Part shown: piece by piece, positions 27,305-38,300 of the stretch | Layout: every line of letters starts with the position of its first letter | Position numbering within the stretch: the first letter of the stretch is position 1 | Origin: Pseudopedobacter saltans DSM 12145 | Lineage (GTDB): Bacteria; Bacteroidota; Bacteroidia; Sphingobacteriales; Sphingobacteriaceae | Length of the DNA stretch: 64,000 nucleotides | Assembly: GCF_000190735.1 (NCBI RefSeq) | Contig: NC_015177.1 | Span: 4,030,001-4,094,000 of the forward strand | Reading direction: 5' to 3' | Position numbers and translations under genes: made by a program | Notes under the pieces: generated by a model | Told to the model about the DNA's origin: nothing | What the model saw: only the letters and a program-made list of their open reading frames with translations | Databases searched by the model: none

Positions 27305-28498
27305 TTAATGGATTAAATGTTTGTATCGCAATAATGCTTCTACATAATAATAATCTGCATACGTTAAAGGAACATCCACTTCTCTATTCTCATTTAGGTT
27401 GCCGACAGAATGTTTAAGGATAAATCCTCCATTTGAACCCGGCGCCGCTAAATACTCATCGGAAGTTAGCGTTTGTAATTGCTTACGCGCCACAGAAAGG
27501 TATTCTTTTGCTAAACTTTTATCTACATATTGGCTTAACTCTATTAATGCAGATGCCATGATAGCTGCTGACGAAGCATCCCTGTATGTATTTGGTATAT
27601 TAGGGGCATTAAAATCCCAATATGGAACTTTATCTTCTGGCAGGTTAGGATGATTTAAAATGAATTTGGCAATTTTTTCAGCTTGTTCCAGATAGGTCTT
27701 GTTTTTTGTTTCTCTATACATCATGGTATAACCATAGAGACCCCAGGCCTGTCCGCGCGCCCATGCCGAGCTGCTTGAATATCCCTGATGGGTATCAACC
27801 TTTGCAACTTTGTTATTTACAGTGTCGTAATCGACAACATGGTATGAGCTGTAATCGGGACGGAAATGATTAACCATGGTCACTTTTGCATGACTATTGG
27901 AAATCTTATCATATAGTGTGTCTCCTGTCATTTTGTAGACCTCTTCTAACAGTTCAAGATTCATCATGTTATCAATAATGACCGGAAACTTCCATTTTGG
28001 TTTTTCGTCCCATGATTTGATTACCCCTAAATTAGGGTTGAAACGACTTGCCAATGATTTGGCACTTTGTATTAATACTTTTTTGTATTGCTCATCTCCT
28101 GTGATTCTAAATGCTTGTCCGTAGCTGCAATACATCATAAAACCAAGATCGTGGGTATCAAGGGAATATTGCTCTTTTTCGATACGCTTGGTATAGTTTT
28201 CGGCATATTCTTTTAGTAACGCATCTCCCGTATCTTCGTAAAGTTGCCACAATACCCCGCTGAAAAATCCGCTACACCACCAATGTGAATCTGAAGTAAC
28301 AAGCGTCCCGTCTGGAAGGACGTATCTTGGTAATTTATCCGGTTCTTCCAGTAGGCTAGTAGCTAAAAATTTCGCTTGCTCTACACTTCGGTTTAATCCC
28401 TTTTCGATAACAGCATTCATATCACTATCATCCTTTGAAGTACAGGACATAAACATGAGGCAGGTTAAAGCGCTTATAAAAAAAGTTCTCTTAATCAT
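27305..28498 (-). CDS. GH88 unsaturated glucuronyl hydrolase, lipoprotein
   Basis: 397 residues with a lipoprotein signal (MFMSC lipobox at residues 15-19). The fold is the (alpha/alpha)6 barrel of GH88: SLDTHDLGFMMYCSYGQAF carries the catalytic Asp-His pair, WKFPVIIDNMMNLELL the second Asp, and SSSAWARGQAWGLYGYTMMY the conserved RGQAW motif. GH88 enzymes release the 4,5-unsaturated uronic acid left at the non-reducing end by polysaccharide lyases. The preceding gene (13 bases) is a lyase-family protein, a natural partner. Confidence 0.93.
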   Translation of the reverse strand: MIKRTFFISALTCLMFMSCTSKDDSDMNAVIEKGLNRSVEQAKFLATSLLEEPDKLPRYVLPDGTLVTSDSHWWCSGFFSGVLWQLYEDTGDALLKEYAENYTKRIEKEQYSLDTHDLGFMMYCSYGQAFRITGDEQYKKVLIQSAKSLASRFNPNLGVIKSWDEKPKWKFPVIIDNMMNLELLEEVYKMTGDTLYDKISNSHAKVTMVNHFRPDYSSYHVVDYDTVNNKVAKVDTHQGYSSSSAWARGQAWGLYGYTMMYRETKNKTYLEQAEKIAKFILNHPNLPEDKVPYWDFNAPNIPNTYRDASSAAIMASALIELSQYVDKSLAKEYLSVARKQLQTLTSDEYLAAPGSNGGFILKHSVGNLNENREVDVPLTYADYYYVEALLRYKHLIH

Positions 28499-28511
28499 AT
28501 TGTAATTAGTT

Positions 28512-30377
28512 TTAATAATTTTTCCAATTTTTCAATTGTTGTATTTCTTGGACGTTCGAGCGATGCTCTTCAGGTATTAACTTAACTTGGAGGTTTTCCT
28601 CTGCTCCAGGAGTTAAATAAGCTTCAAAACCAACAAATGTGGTGTTTGGGTTTGCCTCATCATAACTGTTTGGAGATGTAGTACTCCATGTTTTTAGAGA
28701 AAATTTAGCAGAAGACTCTACTTTAAGTAATAATTTTTTTCCTTGTATGGAAAGCTGGATAGTATGGTCATCTAAAATCTTTGGAGTAGCCTCAGTCAGC
28801 ATATTCCAGCGCACAGTGGTTGGTTTATTCAATGCTTTAATTTCATCCCTTATGACGAAATACTTTTCATCTACCAGTGCCATCCCACGTTTTACGTTAG
28901 CCACCTGATTTTCATATACAGCGCTCATATCTAAAACAGCATACATAAAGTTGGTTTTATTACCTGATTCGGTAATTGATGCGTGATTTTCTACGTTTTG
29001 AAGTTGATTGTTAAATGTTAAAGTGTTGTGTGCCTGGTTGTTGTATCTAAAAATCTTCCATCTATCAGAATCTTGTTTTCGGCCCCATAAGTTCATACCC
29101 AATTTTTCTATTGAATCATAATCTTGAGGTCCAAAGTCCATAGCCCAACGTATATTCTGCTCTGTTATAATGAACGAACCAACATCCAGATGGGTGTGTC
29201 CTGTCTGAGCCGTACCGCCTTTGATAGCTGCGGATAAGCCTTTGTTGAAATTCCAATTAGTGCGCATTATAGCTACAGGCTGTTCAGATGTGGCAGAAAC
29301 CCACATTTTTTCACGTGGCGTTTGTATATTATCCAGTTTTATCTGTGAACCCCATATTATAGCATAGACTCCATACCGATAATCTATAATATTACTTTTG
29401 GAAGCATTTGAAAGGAAGTACTTATCTCCCCATAGGATATTGGTGTTTTTTGTTTGTTTTGCAAACCAGAACATTGGAGGATACATGCGTCCTGAACTAT
29501 TACAATCTCCATAGTTGAAAGATTTGCCATCGCCAAGTATCATATTTTGAATGAAATTACCTGTTTTTAGAAAGCCAGGCATTTGCGTTAAGCCATAGTC
29601 GGTACCCTTTACCGATTTTAGGGCCTCTATTAATAATATATTATAGGTTGTACCGAAAGCCCAATAACTATAGCCTTCGGAGTAAGCACCGTTAGGGGAA
29701 TAGATGCTCATTGGTAATTTAACCTTTTCTACCGCTCGATTTACAATTGAATCTGCAAGTTTTGGTATTCTGTCGTAAATAGCTAATGCGCCTAAAGTCA
29801 TCCCAGCGTTACAAACTTGATTCCAATTATTACGATTATCTAACCAATGGTCATAGTATTCTTTCTTAAACGATGGTCGCAATCCTTTAAGCTCGATTGC
29901 CTCTGCTACATTTTTTTTAGTTTCATCACTTATATAGTTGTAAAGCCAATCATATCCAATCGCTAACGCTGTGGTCATTTCAGCCACATCGAGAAAATGG
30001 GAAGGGTTCCAGTCAGTAAACTGTGCGGCGTTTTTCATTTCAGCCTCGGCCCGTTGTGCATATTTTCCTTGTCCAGTCATTCTGTAGGCATAGCCAAGGA
30101 GTAGCACTCTACGAAGACATTCACGAGAGACACCCAACATCCTTCTTCCAGTAACGACTCGGTCCAATATAGGTACCGACAAAATAGAGTCGGCACCTTC
30201 AATCATTAGGCCATGATAATCCCGCCACATTTTATCCGAGCTTATTACCTTTCTGATATCTTTTTCTGTTTGTGCATCCATAACTAAGTATGGATGCTTT
30301 AATGATGCAGAATTGCTCTTTGTATGGGCACAGGAAACACACAGAGTCGTCAGAATTATTAAAAACAGTTTCTTCAT
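28512..30377 (-). CDS. Heparinase II/III-like polysaccharide lyase, lipoprotein
   Basis: 621 residues with a lipoprotein signal (LCVSC, Cys16). Residues about 30-330 form an (alpha/alpha) toroid (NRNNWNQVCNAGMTLGAL, GAYSEGYSYWAFG with a candidate catalytic Tyr). The C-terminal half is the heparinase II/III beta-sandwich (TGHTHLDVGSFIIT, WAMDFGPQDY, NNQAHNTLTFN). The group includes lyases of heparin, chondroitin, alginate and ulvan; the family number and substrate cannot be told by eye. Products would carry unsaturated uronates for the adjacent GH88 and the GH105 at 41 kb. It lies 6 bases after the stop of the beta-helix lipoprotein gene. Confidence 0.85.
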   Translation of the reverse strand: MKKLFLIILTTLCVSCAHTKSNSASLKHPYLVMDAQTEKDIRKVISSDKMWRDYHGLMIEGADSILSVPILDRVVTGRRMLGVSRECLRRVLLLGYAYRMTGQGKYAQRAEAEMKNAAQFTDWNPSHFLDVAEMTTALAIGYDWLYNYISDETKKNVAEAIELKGLRPSFKKEYYDHWLDNRNNWNQVCNAGMTLGALAIYDRIPKLADSIVNRAVEKVKLPMSIYSPNGAYSEGYSYWAFGTTYNILLIEALKSVKGTDYGLTQMPGFLKTGNFIQNMILGDGKSFNYGDCNSSGRMYPPMFWFAKQTKNTNILWGDKYFLSNASKSNIIDYRYGVYAIIWGSQIKLDNIQTPREKMWVSATSEQPVAIMRTNWNFNKGLSAAIKGGTAQTGHTHLDVGSFIITEQNIRWAMDFGPQDYDSIEKLGMNLWGRKQDSDRWKIFRYNNQAHNTLTFNNQLQNVENHASITESGNKTNFMYAVLDMSAVYENQVANVKRGMALVDEKYFVIRDEIKALNKPTTVRWNMLTEATPKILDDHTIQLSIQGKKLLLKVESSAKFSLKTWSTTSPNSYDEANPNTTFVGFEAYLTPGAEENLQVKLIPEEHRSNVQEIQQLKNWKNY

Positions 30378-30383
30378 GTAAGT

Positions 30384-31679
30384 TTATTTAAGCCTCGCTC
30401 CGATAGGACCACCAGTAGTAGATGCTATAGCTGATATTGTATTAGCAGGATAATTAAATGTGTAAGTTTTTCCAAAAACTATACCTTCTTTACCATCTTC
30501 ATCAACAGCAAACGGCAAACCACTAGCATCACCCATAGAAGACGAACCTCCTTTATCAAAAAATAATTTCCAATAAGCAGTAGGCAAAGGAGGCGCATAA
30601 TCAAAGGTCAACACTTCAGAGAAATTATTTTCTTCTATAAAGCGACCGTCATTTTTCATTTTGATTGCATCTGCCGAAAGGCCAGTACGGAGTTGGAAGT
30701 TAGGATAGTTCTTCAACATATTAGAGAGTGTTGGCTCGTAAAATATGTTGTTGTTACGGATAATAATTTTAGCATTTTTAACACGAGGATCGTTTGCTTC
30801 GTTCGCCATAGCTACATCCCATAATACACCTGGTGAGCTTGTTAATTTCCAGCCGCAATCAGCAAAGATATTGTTCTCAATAAGGACATCTATTGCATAA
30901 TTGATTTCTATATGTCTTCCGATATTAAAAAAAGTATTGTTCGTTAAAGCGTAATGTGCTGTGCCGGAATTGTCAAATCTAACAATCCTGTCTGTTTGGC
31001 AATACACATAACTATTGTTAATCACAATACTTTCCTGGTTATTAGCACGGGTATCTACTATACGCCCATTATCGGGGCTGGTTGAATTTGCTGTGTTTCT
31101 AATAGTACAATTATCAATAAGCACTTTGTTTCCTACGGTGTTAAGACGGAAAAGAGCTTGTCTGACATTATCAACAAAGCAATTTTTTAGTGTTAATGTT
31201 AAGTTAGGCTGATTTGCAACCAATACGCGGTCTGGAACTTTATTTGTAGCCGCATCAACAGCATTGATATAGACATTTTCTAGCGTAACGTTTTTCTCAA
31301 TAAGAACCATGTTGGTAGAGACTGCCCCATTAGCATCGGCTAATGGTTGAAGTTGTGCTAAATTACCTTCTTCCGCATCTTCTGACTTGATAGTTACATT
31401 ACTTCTAATGGTATTATTTCCTTCAAAATAATACACTCCTCCTCGGCGTAAAATATAGGTGCCATCACCGTTTTCTGTGATTGCTTTAGTCAATGAATTG
31501 ACACGGTCTATACCGTTATCTGGTTCTACAATAATTTCCTTTCCCGGATTGTTTCCCGGATCTATTGAAATGTCGGGAAAATCTTGAAGGGTTAAAGTGT
31601 TTTCTTTTTCGCAACTGGTTAGCGAGATAGACAACAAGCCTATCCCAATTGCAACCAAATTAATTTTAATACTTTTCAT
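30384..31679 (-). CDS. Right-handed beta-helix surface lipoprotein (DUF4957-like)
   Basis: 431 residues with a lipoprotein signal (LTSC lipobox near residue 23). From about residue 90 it is a parallel beta-helix of repeated short strands: NVTLENVYINAVD, LTLKNCFVDN, VLIDNCTIRN, SIVINNSYVYC, HYALTNNTFF and DVLIENNIFADC. It resembles the DUF4957/chondroitinase-B-like proteins found beside TonB receptors in Bacteroidota. It may bind or cleave uronate polymer at the cell surface; I see no proven active site. It takes the position just after the TonB receptor gene where a SusD gene would normally be. Confidence 0.75.
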   Translation of the reverse strand: MKSIKINLVAIGIGLLSISLTSCEKENTLTLQDFPDISIDPGNNPGKEIIVEPDNGIDRVNSLTKAITENGDGTYILRRGGVYYFEGNNTIRSNVTIKSEDAEEGNLAQLQPLADANGAVSTNMVLIEKNVTLENVYINAVDAATNKVPDRVLVANQPNLTLTLKNCFVDNVRQALFRLNTVGNKVLIDNCTIRNTANSTSPDNGRIVDTRANNQESIVINNSYVYCQTDRIVRFDNSGTAHYALTNNTFFNIGRHIEINYAIDVLIENNIFADCGWKLTSSPGVLWDVAMANEANDPRVKNAKIIIRNNNIFYEPTLSNMLKNYPNFQLRTGLSADAIKMKNDGRFIEENNFSEVLTFDYAPPLPTAYWKLFFDKGGSSSMGDASGLPFAVDEDGKEGIVFGKTYTFNYPANTISAIASTTGGPIGARLK

Positions 31680-31706
31680 AATATTATAGTTTATATTAAG
31701 ATCAAA

Positions 31707-34643
31707 TTATCTGAAAATGTCATATCTAAAGCCCAAGTACGCAGCTGAGCCATAAAACTCAGTTGATGTAGGATAGTCAGTTACATTGCGACGTTTTCTA
31801 TCCGATGACATTGTGAAGTTTGATAACGTTCCGTAAAGCGATAACTTTTTAGATAGGGTGTATTTAAGTTGTGCATCCCACTTCGTAAAAGCTCTTGTCG
31901 ATTCTACGTCAGCTGCATCTGGACGATGTTGTTCTGAAATAAGCACTCCGTCTTGATAATTACATGATACCCTTCCCGAGAATTTCTTATAATCATATCC
32001 CAATGACACATTGAAAAGTAAAGAAGGTTGGTTTAATAATTTATCGGTGTAAGTAACCTCAGAATTGACAGGTAGAAAAGGCTTTTCAGTTCCCCCTTGC
32101 ACATAATCAGGATTGGCTATTCTTCCCTTCAAAGTTTCGAAATAGTCCATTTTTGAGTCCATAAATGATAAGTTTGTACTTAGTACTACCCCTCTCAGGA
32201 AATTATCTAGCTTACGAAATTGTATTTGAAGATCAAACTCTAAGCCTTTGATTGTGGCATCATTAGGGCTATTTAAAGGGTAATTGATGTTAAAGCCTGC
32301 AAGTTCAGGATAAAGTCCGTCAAAGTTTGTAGGATCTGTTACGGTACCATTTAACAAATACGCGGAACGTGTGTAAATAAAGTTTTTAATGTTTTTATAG
32401 AAACCACCAACTGTGAACAAGCCCCAATCTGGTCGATAAAAAGATAGTATCAAATCGTAGTTTGTTGAAAGCGCAGGTTTTAGATTTGTTCTGCTCCAGG
32501 TAACATCACTAGACGTTGGTTTAATTATTGTCCTAGGTGCGAGTAAGTTATAATCGGGTCTAGATAATGTTTTAGTATAGGCTAATCTAACATCCATCCA
32601 TTGGATTGGTTTTACACGTAAATGCATTTGTGGTAACCAATAGCCAAATTTCTCTGAGTCGGAAGTTTTTTCAAAATCTGCCTCGAAATGACTTGTTTCA
32701 CTTTCCGGAACATTTTGACCGCTGTAAGCCTGATAGCGTAAATAAGAATGGTCATGACGTACACCTGGGATGAACGTTACCAATTTTCCAAAGTTGATTT
32801 CACTCATAATATACTCGGCCAACATTTCTTCGTGTCCATCGTAATCATTTTGTAAAGTTGAAGAAGGGGTAGATTGATAAATACTTCTATTCACGTTATA
32901 GAAGTTTCTCATAGCATTATGATCTAAAGCGAAGTTAAAGTTCAAATCATCGTATTTGTCATTTAAGTAAGTATGTGGTTTGAAACCTGTGTCAATGAAG
33001 TTCTGAATACCTATTAAATTCTTAAATGTAGACTTCTCAAGATCAGGCATGTTTGCATTTATTACATTCAGTCCCTCTCTTAGGTCCATACGACCATAAT
33101 ATTGTGAGGTTACTAAAGACCTATCTTTTTGGCGGTATTTTCCACCAAATTTAATGTAACCGCTTATTAGGTCATTAACAGTGAATGGTTTTTTCCAATC
33201 TAACCAAGCACTATATTCTGTTTCCTTTGCTGCTTCCGTATTAAAATACCCTTCATACATATAGTACTTCGAAAGAGGGGTTTCATCTACAAATTGAGGA
33301 CTTACAGCTAAATAAGGCGGTAAATATAAAAGCGAGCTAATTGGTACTGTAAAAGGTGAGTTTATTCTAAACTGCAAGTCGTGGCTGTAAGGAGTTTTAG
33401 AGTTAGAGTTGCTACGTCCAGCTCCGACTTCTAAAGTAGAATTTAAAAGATTAAATTCACCTTGTAGCATATTGGTAATGTTGGTAGTATTAAACTCTAT
33501 GTCAGTTTGGTTGAATCTCAGGTAGTTGCCATTAAAGTCATATCTTTTTTCACGTACATCACGATCGCGATTCATTCTGCTAAAGAGGTTAGACATTTTA
33601 ATTTTAGAACCGTTTCCCAGATTCCAGTCCATATTTATATTAGCATTATAGCGTTCTCTTTTCTCAAGATTGGACTGTAAACGAGTGGTTCTTAGCCAAG
33701 GCATTGTATAATTAAGACCTTCCGTAGGAGCATTTCCACTAACGTCATAATTCCCTCTAAATGTGTCATTACTACGATCCGTTTTATCTGCACTCGCTGT
33801 GAAAATTACACCAAGACGATCATTTAAGAAACGGTTACTTGCAAAGATATTTCCTTTATAACGACCAATACCATCTATTTGAGAATGATACCCTGATTCT
33901 CCTGAAACATTTAATTTAAAACCGCTTGACGCGTCTTTTAATATCAGGTTAACTGTACCTCCCAATCCATCGGCGTCTTTATCAGCTGTACTTGCTTTCA
34001 TTACTTCCGCACCGGCGATCATTTCTGGTGAAATCATGTTTAAGTCAGTACTGCGATCTGTACTGCTGGTAGATGGAGCATTCATCCCGTTGATCGCTAT
34101 CGTGTTATATTTCGGATCCAAACCCCTGATGATGATCTTTTGACCTTCACCTCCATCACGCTGGATCATCAATCCAGGTAAACGCCCAACAGCATCAGCG
34201 ACGTTAACATCGGGTAGCTCACGTAATTTTTCTTCCGAAACTGCATTGATAATACCTGTTGCATTTAATTGTTTCTTAATAGCAGCTGTTTGCCCTTTTA
34301 CCTGAGCGCTTACAACTACCTCGTTTAACTGACGCCCATTAGGATTTAACACTAAGTCGATTTTTTTGACCTCATTAGCCTTAAGATCCACCACAAATTC
34401 TTGTGTTTGGTAACCAATAAAAGAGAATTGAATGGTTTGCTTACCTGCTGGCGCAAACAAGGTATAACCTCCATTTGCATTGGTAATAGTTCCTTTTGTT
34501 GTCCCTTTGACGGCTACAGTAGCACCTATAAGGAAGTCCTTAGTGTCACCATCTGTAACAACTCCGGTGACCGTCGCGGTCTGTGCGACAAGCTTCACAG
34601 TTATCAATGATAAGAGTGATAACATTAATAGTTTTGCTTTCAT
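31707..34643 (-). CDS. TonB-dependent outer-membrane receptor, SusD-less type
   Basis: 978 residues: signal peptide (about 1-20), an N-terminal CarboxypepD_reg-like domain (about 21-108, VTGVVTDGDTKDFLIGATVAVKGT), the plug domain (about 125-240, LPDVNVADAVGRLPGLMIQRDGG and IIIRGLDPKYNTIAINGMNAP), and the 22-strand barrel to a C-terminal aromatic (YLGFRYDIFR). It imports oligosaccharides across the outer membrane using TonB energy. First gene of the minus-strand cluster. No SusD follows it anywhere in the window, so capture of the glycan must differ from the Sus model. Confidence 0.93.
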   Translation of the reverse strand: MKAKLLMLSLLSLITVKLVAQTATVTGVVTDGDTKDFLIGATVAVKGTTKGTITNANGGYTLFAPAGKQTIQFSFIGYQTQEFVVDLKANEVKKIDLVLNPNGRQLNEVVVSAQVKGQTAAIKKQLNATGIINAVSEEKLRELPDVNVADAVGRLPGLMIQRDGGEGQKIIIRGLDPKYNTIAINGMNAPSTSSTDRSTDLNMISPEMIAGAEVMKASTADKDADGLGGTVNLILKDASSGFKLNVSGESGYHSQIDGIGRYKGNIFASNRFLNDRLGVIFTASADKTDRSNDTFRGNYDVSGNAPTEGLNYTMPWLRTTRLQSNLEKRERYNANINMDWNLGNGSKIKMSNLFSRMNRDRDVREKRYDFNGNYLRFNQTDIEFNTTNITNMLQGEFNLLNSTLEVGAGRSNSNSKTPYSHDLQFRINSPFTVPISSLLYLPPYLAVSPQFVDETPLSKYYMYEGYFNTEAAKETEYSAWLDWKKPFTVNDLISGYIKFGGKYRQKDRSLVTSQYYGRMDLREGLNVINANMPDLEKSTFKNLIGIQNFIDTGFKPHTYLNDKYDDLNFNFALDHNAMRNFYNVNRSIYQSTPSSTLQNDYDGHEEMLAEYIMSEINFGKLVTFIPGVRHDHSYLRYQAYSGQNVPESETSHFEADFEKTSDSEKFGYWLPQMHLRVKPIQWMDVRLAYTKTLSRPDYNLLAPRTIIKPTSSDVTWSRTNLKPALSTNYDLILSFYRPDWGLFTVGGFYKNIKNFIYTRSAYLLNGTVTDPTNFDGLYPELAGFNINYPLNSPNDATIKGLEFDLQIQFRKLDNFLRGVVLSTNLSFMDSKMDYFETLKGRIANPDYVQGGTEKPFLPVNSEVTYTDKLLNQPSLLFNVSLGYDYKKFSGRVSCNYQDGVLISEQHRPDAADVESTRAFTKWDAQLKYTLSKKLSLYGTLSNFTMSSDRKRRNVTDYPTSTEFYGSAAYLGFRYDIFR

Positions 34644-35312
34644 GAATTTTTAGATATTATAATTGTTAATCAAATATAGTTTGCAGGTCTTTTAAAGGAG
34701 GCTTAAAAAAAGTGCAAAAAATAGTTCTTTATTGTTTTTGTTATTATAAAATGGGATATATCTATTCAAATATGTATACATTTAGGTCAAGCCAATTTTT
34801 TGCCTGCCCAGTTTTTTTGGTCTAAAAAGGCCGTTGTTGCCTTGACAATTACATAAAATCCGATAAAGGAGATTGATATTAAGCTCAAGAACGGGTGCCA
34901 GGAGTAGGAACTAGCTTTGGGTAGCGGAGGATGTTGATGTAATAAAGAAAAGACCGAAAAAATACCAAATTGACTTGTTGACGATAGCGAAATAAAAGTT
35001 TTTATTGCTTCATTTTCAAGAGTTGCTTTTGCTAATGACTGTCTTTTTTTATATTTTTAAATTCAAATAACGAAAAGAACTTTTAATCGCTATTTGTATC
35101 GTCAAAAATTTTGGTAAGTGTTATGCCTACCGCAAGATGGAGATTTTGAAGGTTGACAAAGAAGCACTAACTAAATTAACCATAAGCCATAAAACCACTG
35201 TTTCCAAAAGCTATAAATAGGCGTGACATCTAGAATTTAGTTGATCGAAAGAATAATTTACCTTATCGAAAAGCCAGCTTATTGTGTTGGGCTCTAAAAA
35301 ATAAGATTAAGT
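34644..35312. promoter_or_regulatory. Divergent control region between receptor and regulator genes
   Basis: This 669-base gap separates the minus-strand cluster from the HTCS gene. On the minus strand TATATTTG (34671-34678, read in reverse) matches the Bacteroidota -7 element 28 bases before the receptor start; the -33 element is weak. I found no gene, no clear direct repeat and no operator I can name. A 27-codon open frame at about 35139-35219 has no recognisable family. The length suggests binding sites for the adjacent regulator, which is an inference. Confidence 0.5.
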
Positions 35313-38300
35313 ATGAAATATAAAACCATTAAACCGCCTTTATTACTACTTATTTTAGCTGGACTTTTATGGCCATTTTGTGGTCGTTCTCAAAACGTAC
35401 AACTCGGAGGTTTAAAAGTAGCATTACCACATACCACTGTTACTTCTATTGTGCAAGATTCCTTAGGTTTTATGTGGTTGGGAACCAATAGAGGCATAAG
35501 TCGATTTGATGGATATGCAGCATTGCCGTATGAAAGGGTTATTAAAGATGGAATCTATATAAATTTCGTTAAACGTGAAGGTAATAAGCTTTACATTGGG
35601 TCTAATAATGGATTGTTTAGCTATGATTATATTCAAAATAAAAGTAAGATATGCTCTGAGTTTTTGGCCGGAAAAAACATTGTATCCTACTGTTCAAATG
35701 ATAAATATAGGATTGTAGCTACTAATAATGATATCTTTCTGTTTGATCATTCCTGGAAATTTATCAATAGGTTGTTGATGCATAAAAACATATTAGACAA
35801 TCATATCATTTGTATGGTCACTGATAAAAATAAGAAAATATGGGTAGGGACGGAATCAGGATTATCAACCATTAGTATTGAGGCAAATGGAAAGATGAAT
35901 ATTGAAAATCTGTATAGGGGTAACCGTATAGCGAAGATATTCTTTGATAAATATAATAACATTTGGGTTTGTCGCGCGGAGGAAATTCTGTATGGAAATT
36001 ATCATGCCGTATCTAAAAAAGGTATGGCAGGAATGAGTCATATTGCATTTAATCATGAGGCTCTATCTATTTTTGGGTATGAAAATCAAGTATGGGTTGG
36101 GACAAGAGGGTTGGGAATATCTGTTTTTGAACGAAAGGAAGATGGAACTTTTATTTTTAAAAGCAAGCTCTTAATAGATGAGTCAAGAGAAAGTGATTTA
36201 AAAAACACTGTTTTCGATATTCATGAAGACAATGATAACAATGTTTGGATTTGTACATTAGATGGTCTCTTTTTATATGATGGAAAGGATAAGCGCAGTT
36301 TTCATACTGTTAAATTTAGTATCAACAAACACAACGTCCCATCTAGCAACATTATATCCTCAATCTACCATGATAGTAAAGATGTATTGTGGTTAGCTAC
36401 ATCAAATGGCATCAACCAACTTACGTGGAAGAACGAACAAAATTATACTTTCACTCCATACATGGATTTGAGGAATAAAAATAATTTAATAGCTAACAAC
36501 AAAATACAATACCTCACAAAATATAGGGGGGACACTTTATTAGTTGGAACAAAAAATACTATCAAATTTTTTGACACAAAAAGAAAATCTTTTTATGATG
36601 ACAAGAAGCTAAGTGATACGCTGAATACGTATGGTATGAGGTATGTACGTTCGGGATTCAGGGATCAACAACAAAATATTTGGATAGCATTTTCAGAAAG
36701 TGTCGGCGTTATTAATACTTTTAATGGCGATTTTACTAGAGTTATTTTTCCGCCAACTATAACGCCCCATTACAGAGCAATAGTTCGTGATGCAAAAGGT
36801 AACTTGTGGATTTCATCGGATAATGATGGTTTATACTCGTTGGAACTGGATAAAAATTTTCGTATTAAAAATATTCACCTATATCCTAAAAAGCAATTTG
36901 GCGATACTTGGATTACCACAATATTTATCGATCAAACTAATCGTATGTGGGTTGGTACATCTAACGGGTTATATCGTTATAAAGACGATAAAGGCGAGTT
37001 CGAAAAAGTAGAGTTTCCATATTCTCGCAAGAATGTTTACATAGGAGGTATCATTCAGGATCTACTTGGCAACATATGGGCAGTAGGGTTGCGAGGTATT
37101 TATAAAATCAATTCAAATGACACGATATATTATTACGAGCTTAACGTTGCTGAGGATATCGTTAAAACGTGGTACGTTTTAGGTAAGGAAGTTAATCAAA
37201 CAGGCGAAATATTTATAGGAGGGGTAAATGGATTGAATTTCTTCAATCCGACTAAACTGCAGTTTGATACTTATCAGCATAAAATAAATATCTCGGATGT
37301 TGAGGTTATGAATACCAGGATGTTAAATAACCCTCAGTATGAATCCAAAGAAATAAATAGCTCGGGAAAGATTATTCTTTCACATCGCGATAATCAGTTT
37401 ACGCTGAGGTTTAGCTCCATGTATTACAAAGAGCCTATGATGATAGAATATGCTTATATGCTTGAAGGCTATGACAAAGATTGGATCATAACCGACGCCT
37501 CAAAGCACTTTGCGTCGTATTCCAACTTAGAAGCAGGTAACTACATATTTAAAGTTAAATCAACCAACGCATCCGGTATTTGGCTAGATAACGTTAAATC
37601 TATAGCAATTACTATCAAAACCTCCCCATGGAAAAGCTGGTGGGCATATTTAATATACGCTAGCATTTTAATAGGAATAACGATTTTGATTGTTAGAATT
37701 TATAAACTAAAGTTTATACTCAGACGGAGAGAAGCTCTTAACAAATGGAAGATCGATTATTATACTAATCTTTCTTACGGCTTTAAAGTACCGTTAACAC
37801 TTATTTATGCTCCTTTACAGTACTTACTTAAAAAGTATGATCAACTACATGAAACAGAGATTAAACAAATGTTGTACACAATGTCAGAAAGTGTATCGAA
37901 ATTGTCTGATCAAGTTTCATATTTAGTTGATTTTAAGAAAAAATCCTCTGGGCCGAGTGATTTGCAACTCTCTAAAGTGGATATATTACCAGTTATTAAC
38001 GGCATTTTTACATTATTTACAGATCAAATGAAGGCTAAGCACATAACATATTCATTTGATTCAAATATAGATTCGGTTACCGTATATATTGATGTAACCA
38101 AGATAGAAATAGCTTTATATAATATATTAGAAGACGCTATTTCTTATACTTCCAACAATGGGCACATAGATATAATTTGCATATTAGACTCTAAAGATTA
38201 TAAATTCAAAATTAGCATCGTAGCCATAGGGGAAAAAAATATAGAAACGAACATAAGTAATTTAAATACCCGTTTTTCTATCGCTTATGATTATATAAAG

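Noticed and set aside
35139-35219. A 27-codon frame (starting MEILKVDKEALTKL) before the HTCS gene
   Set aside because: Considered as a transposase remnant, but there is no family match by eye, no upstream frame and no inverted repeats.
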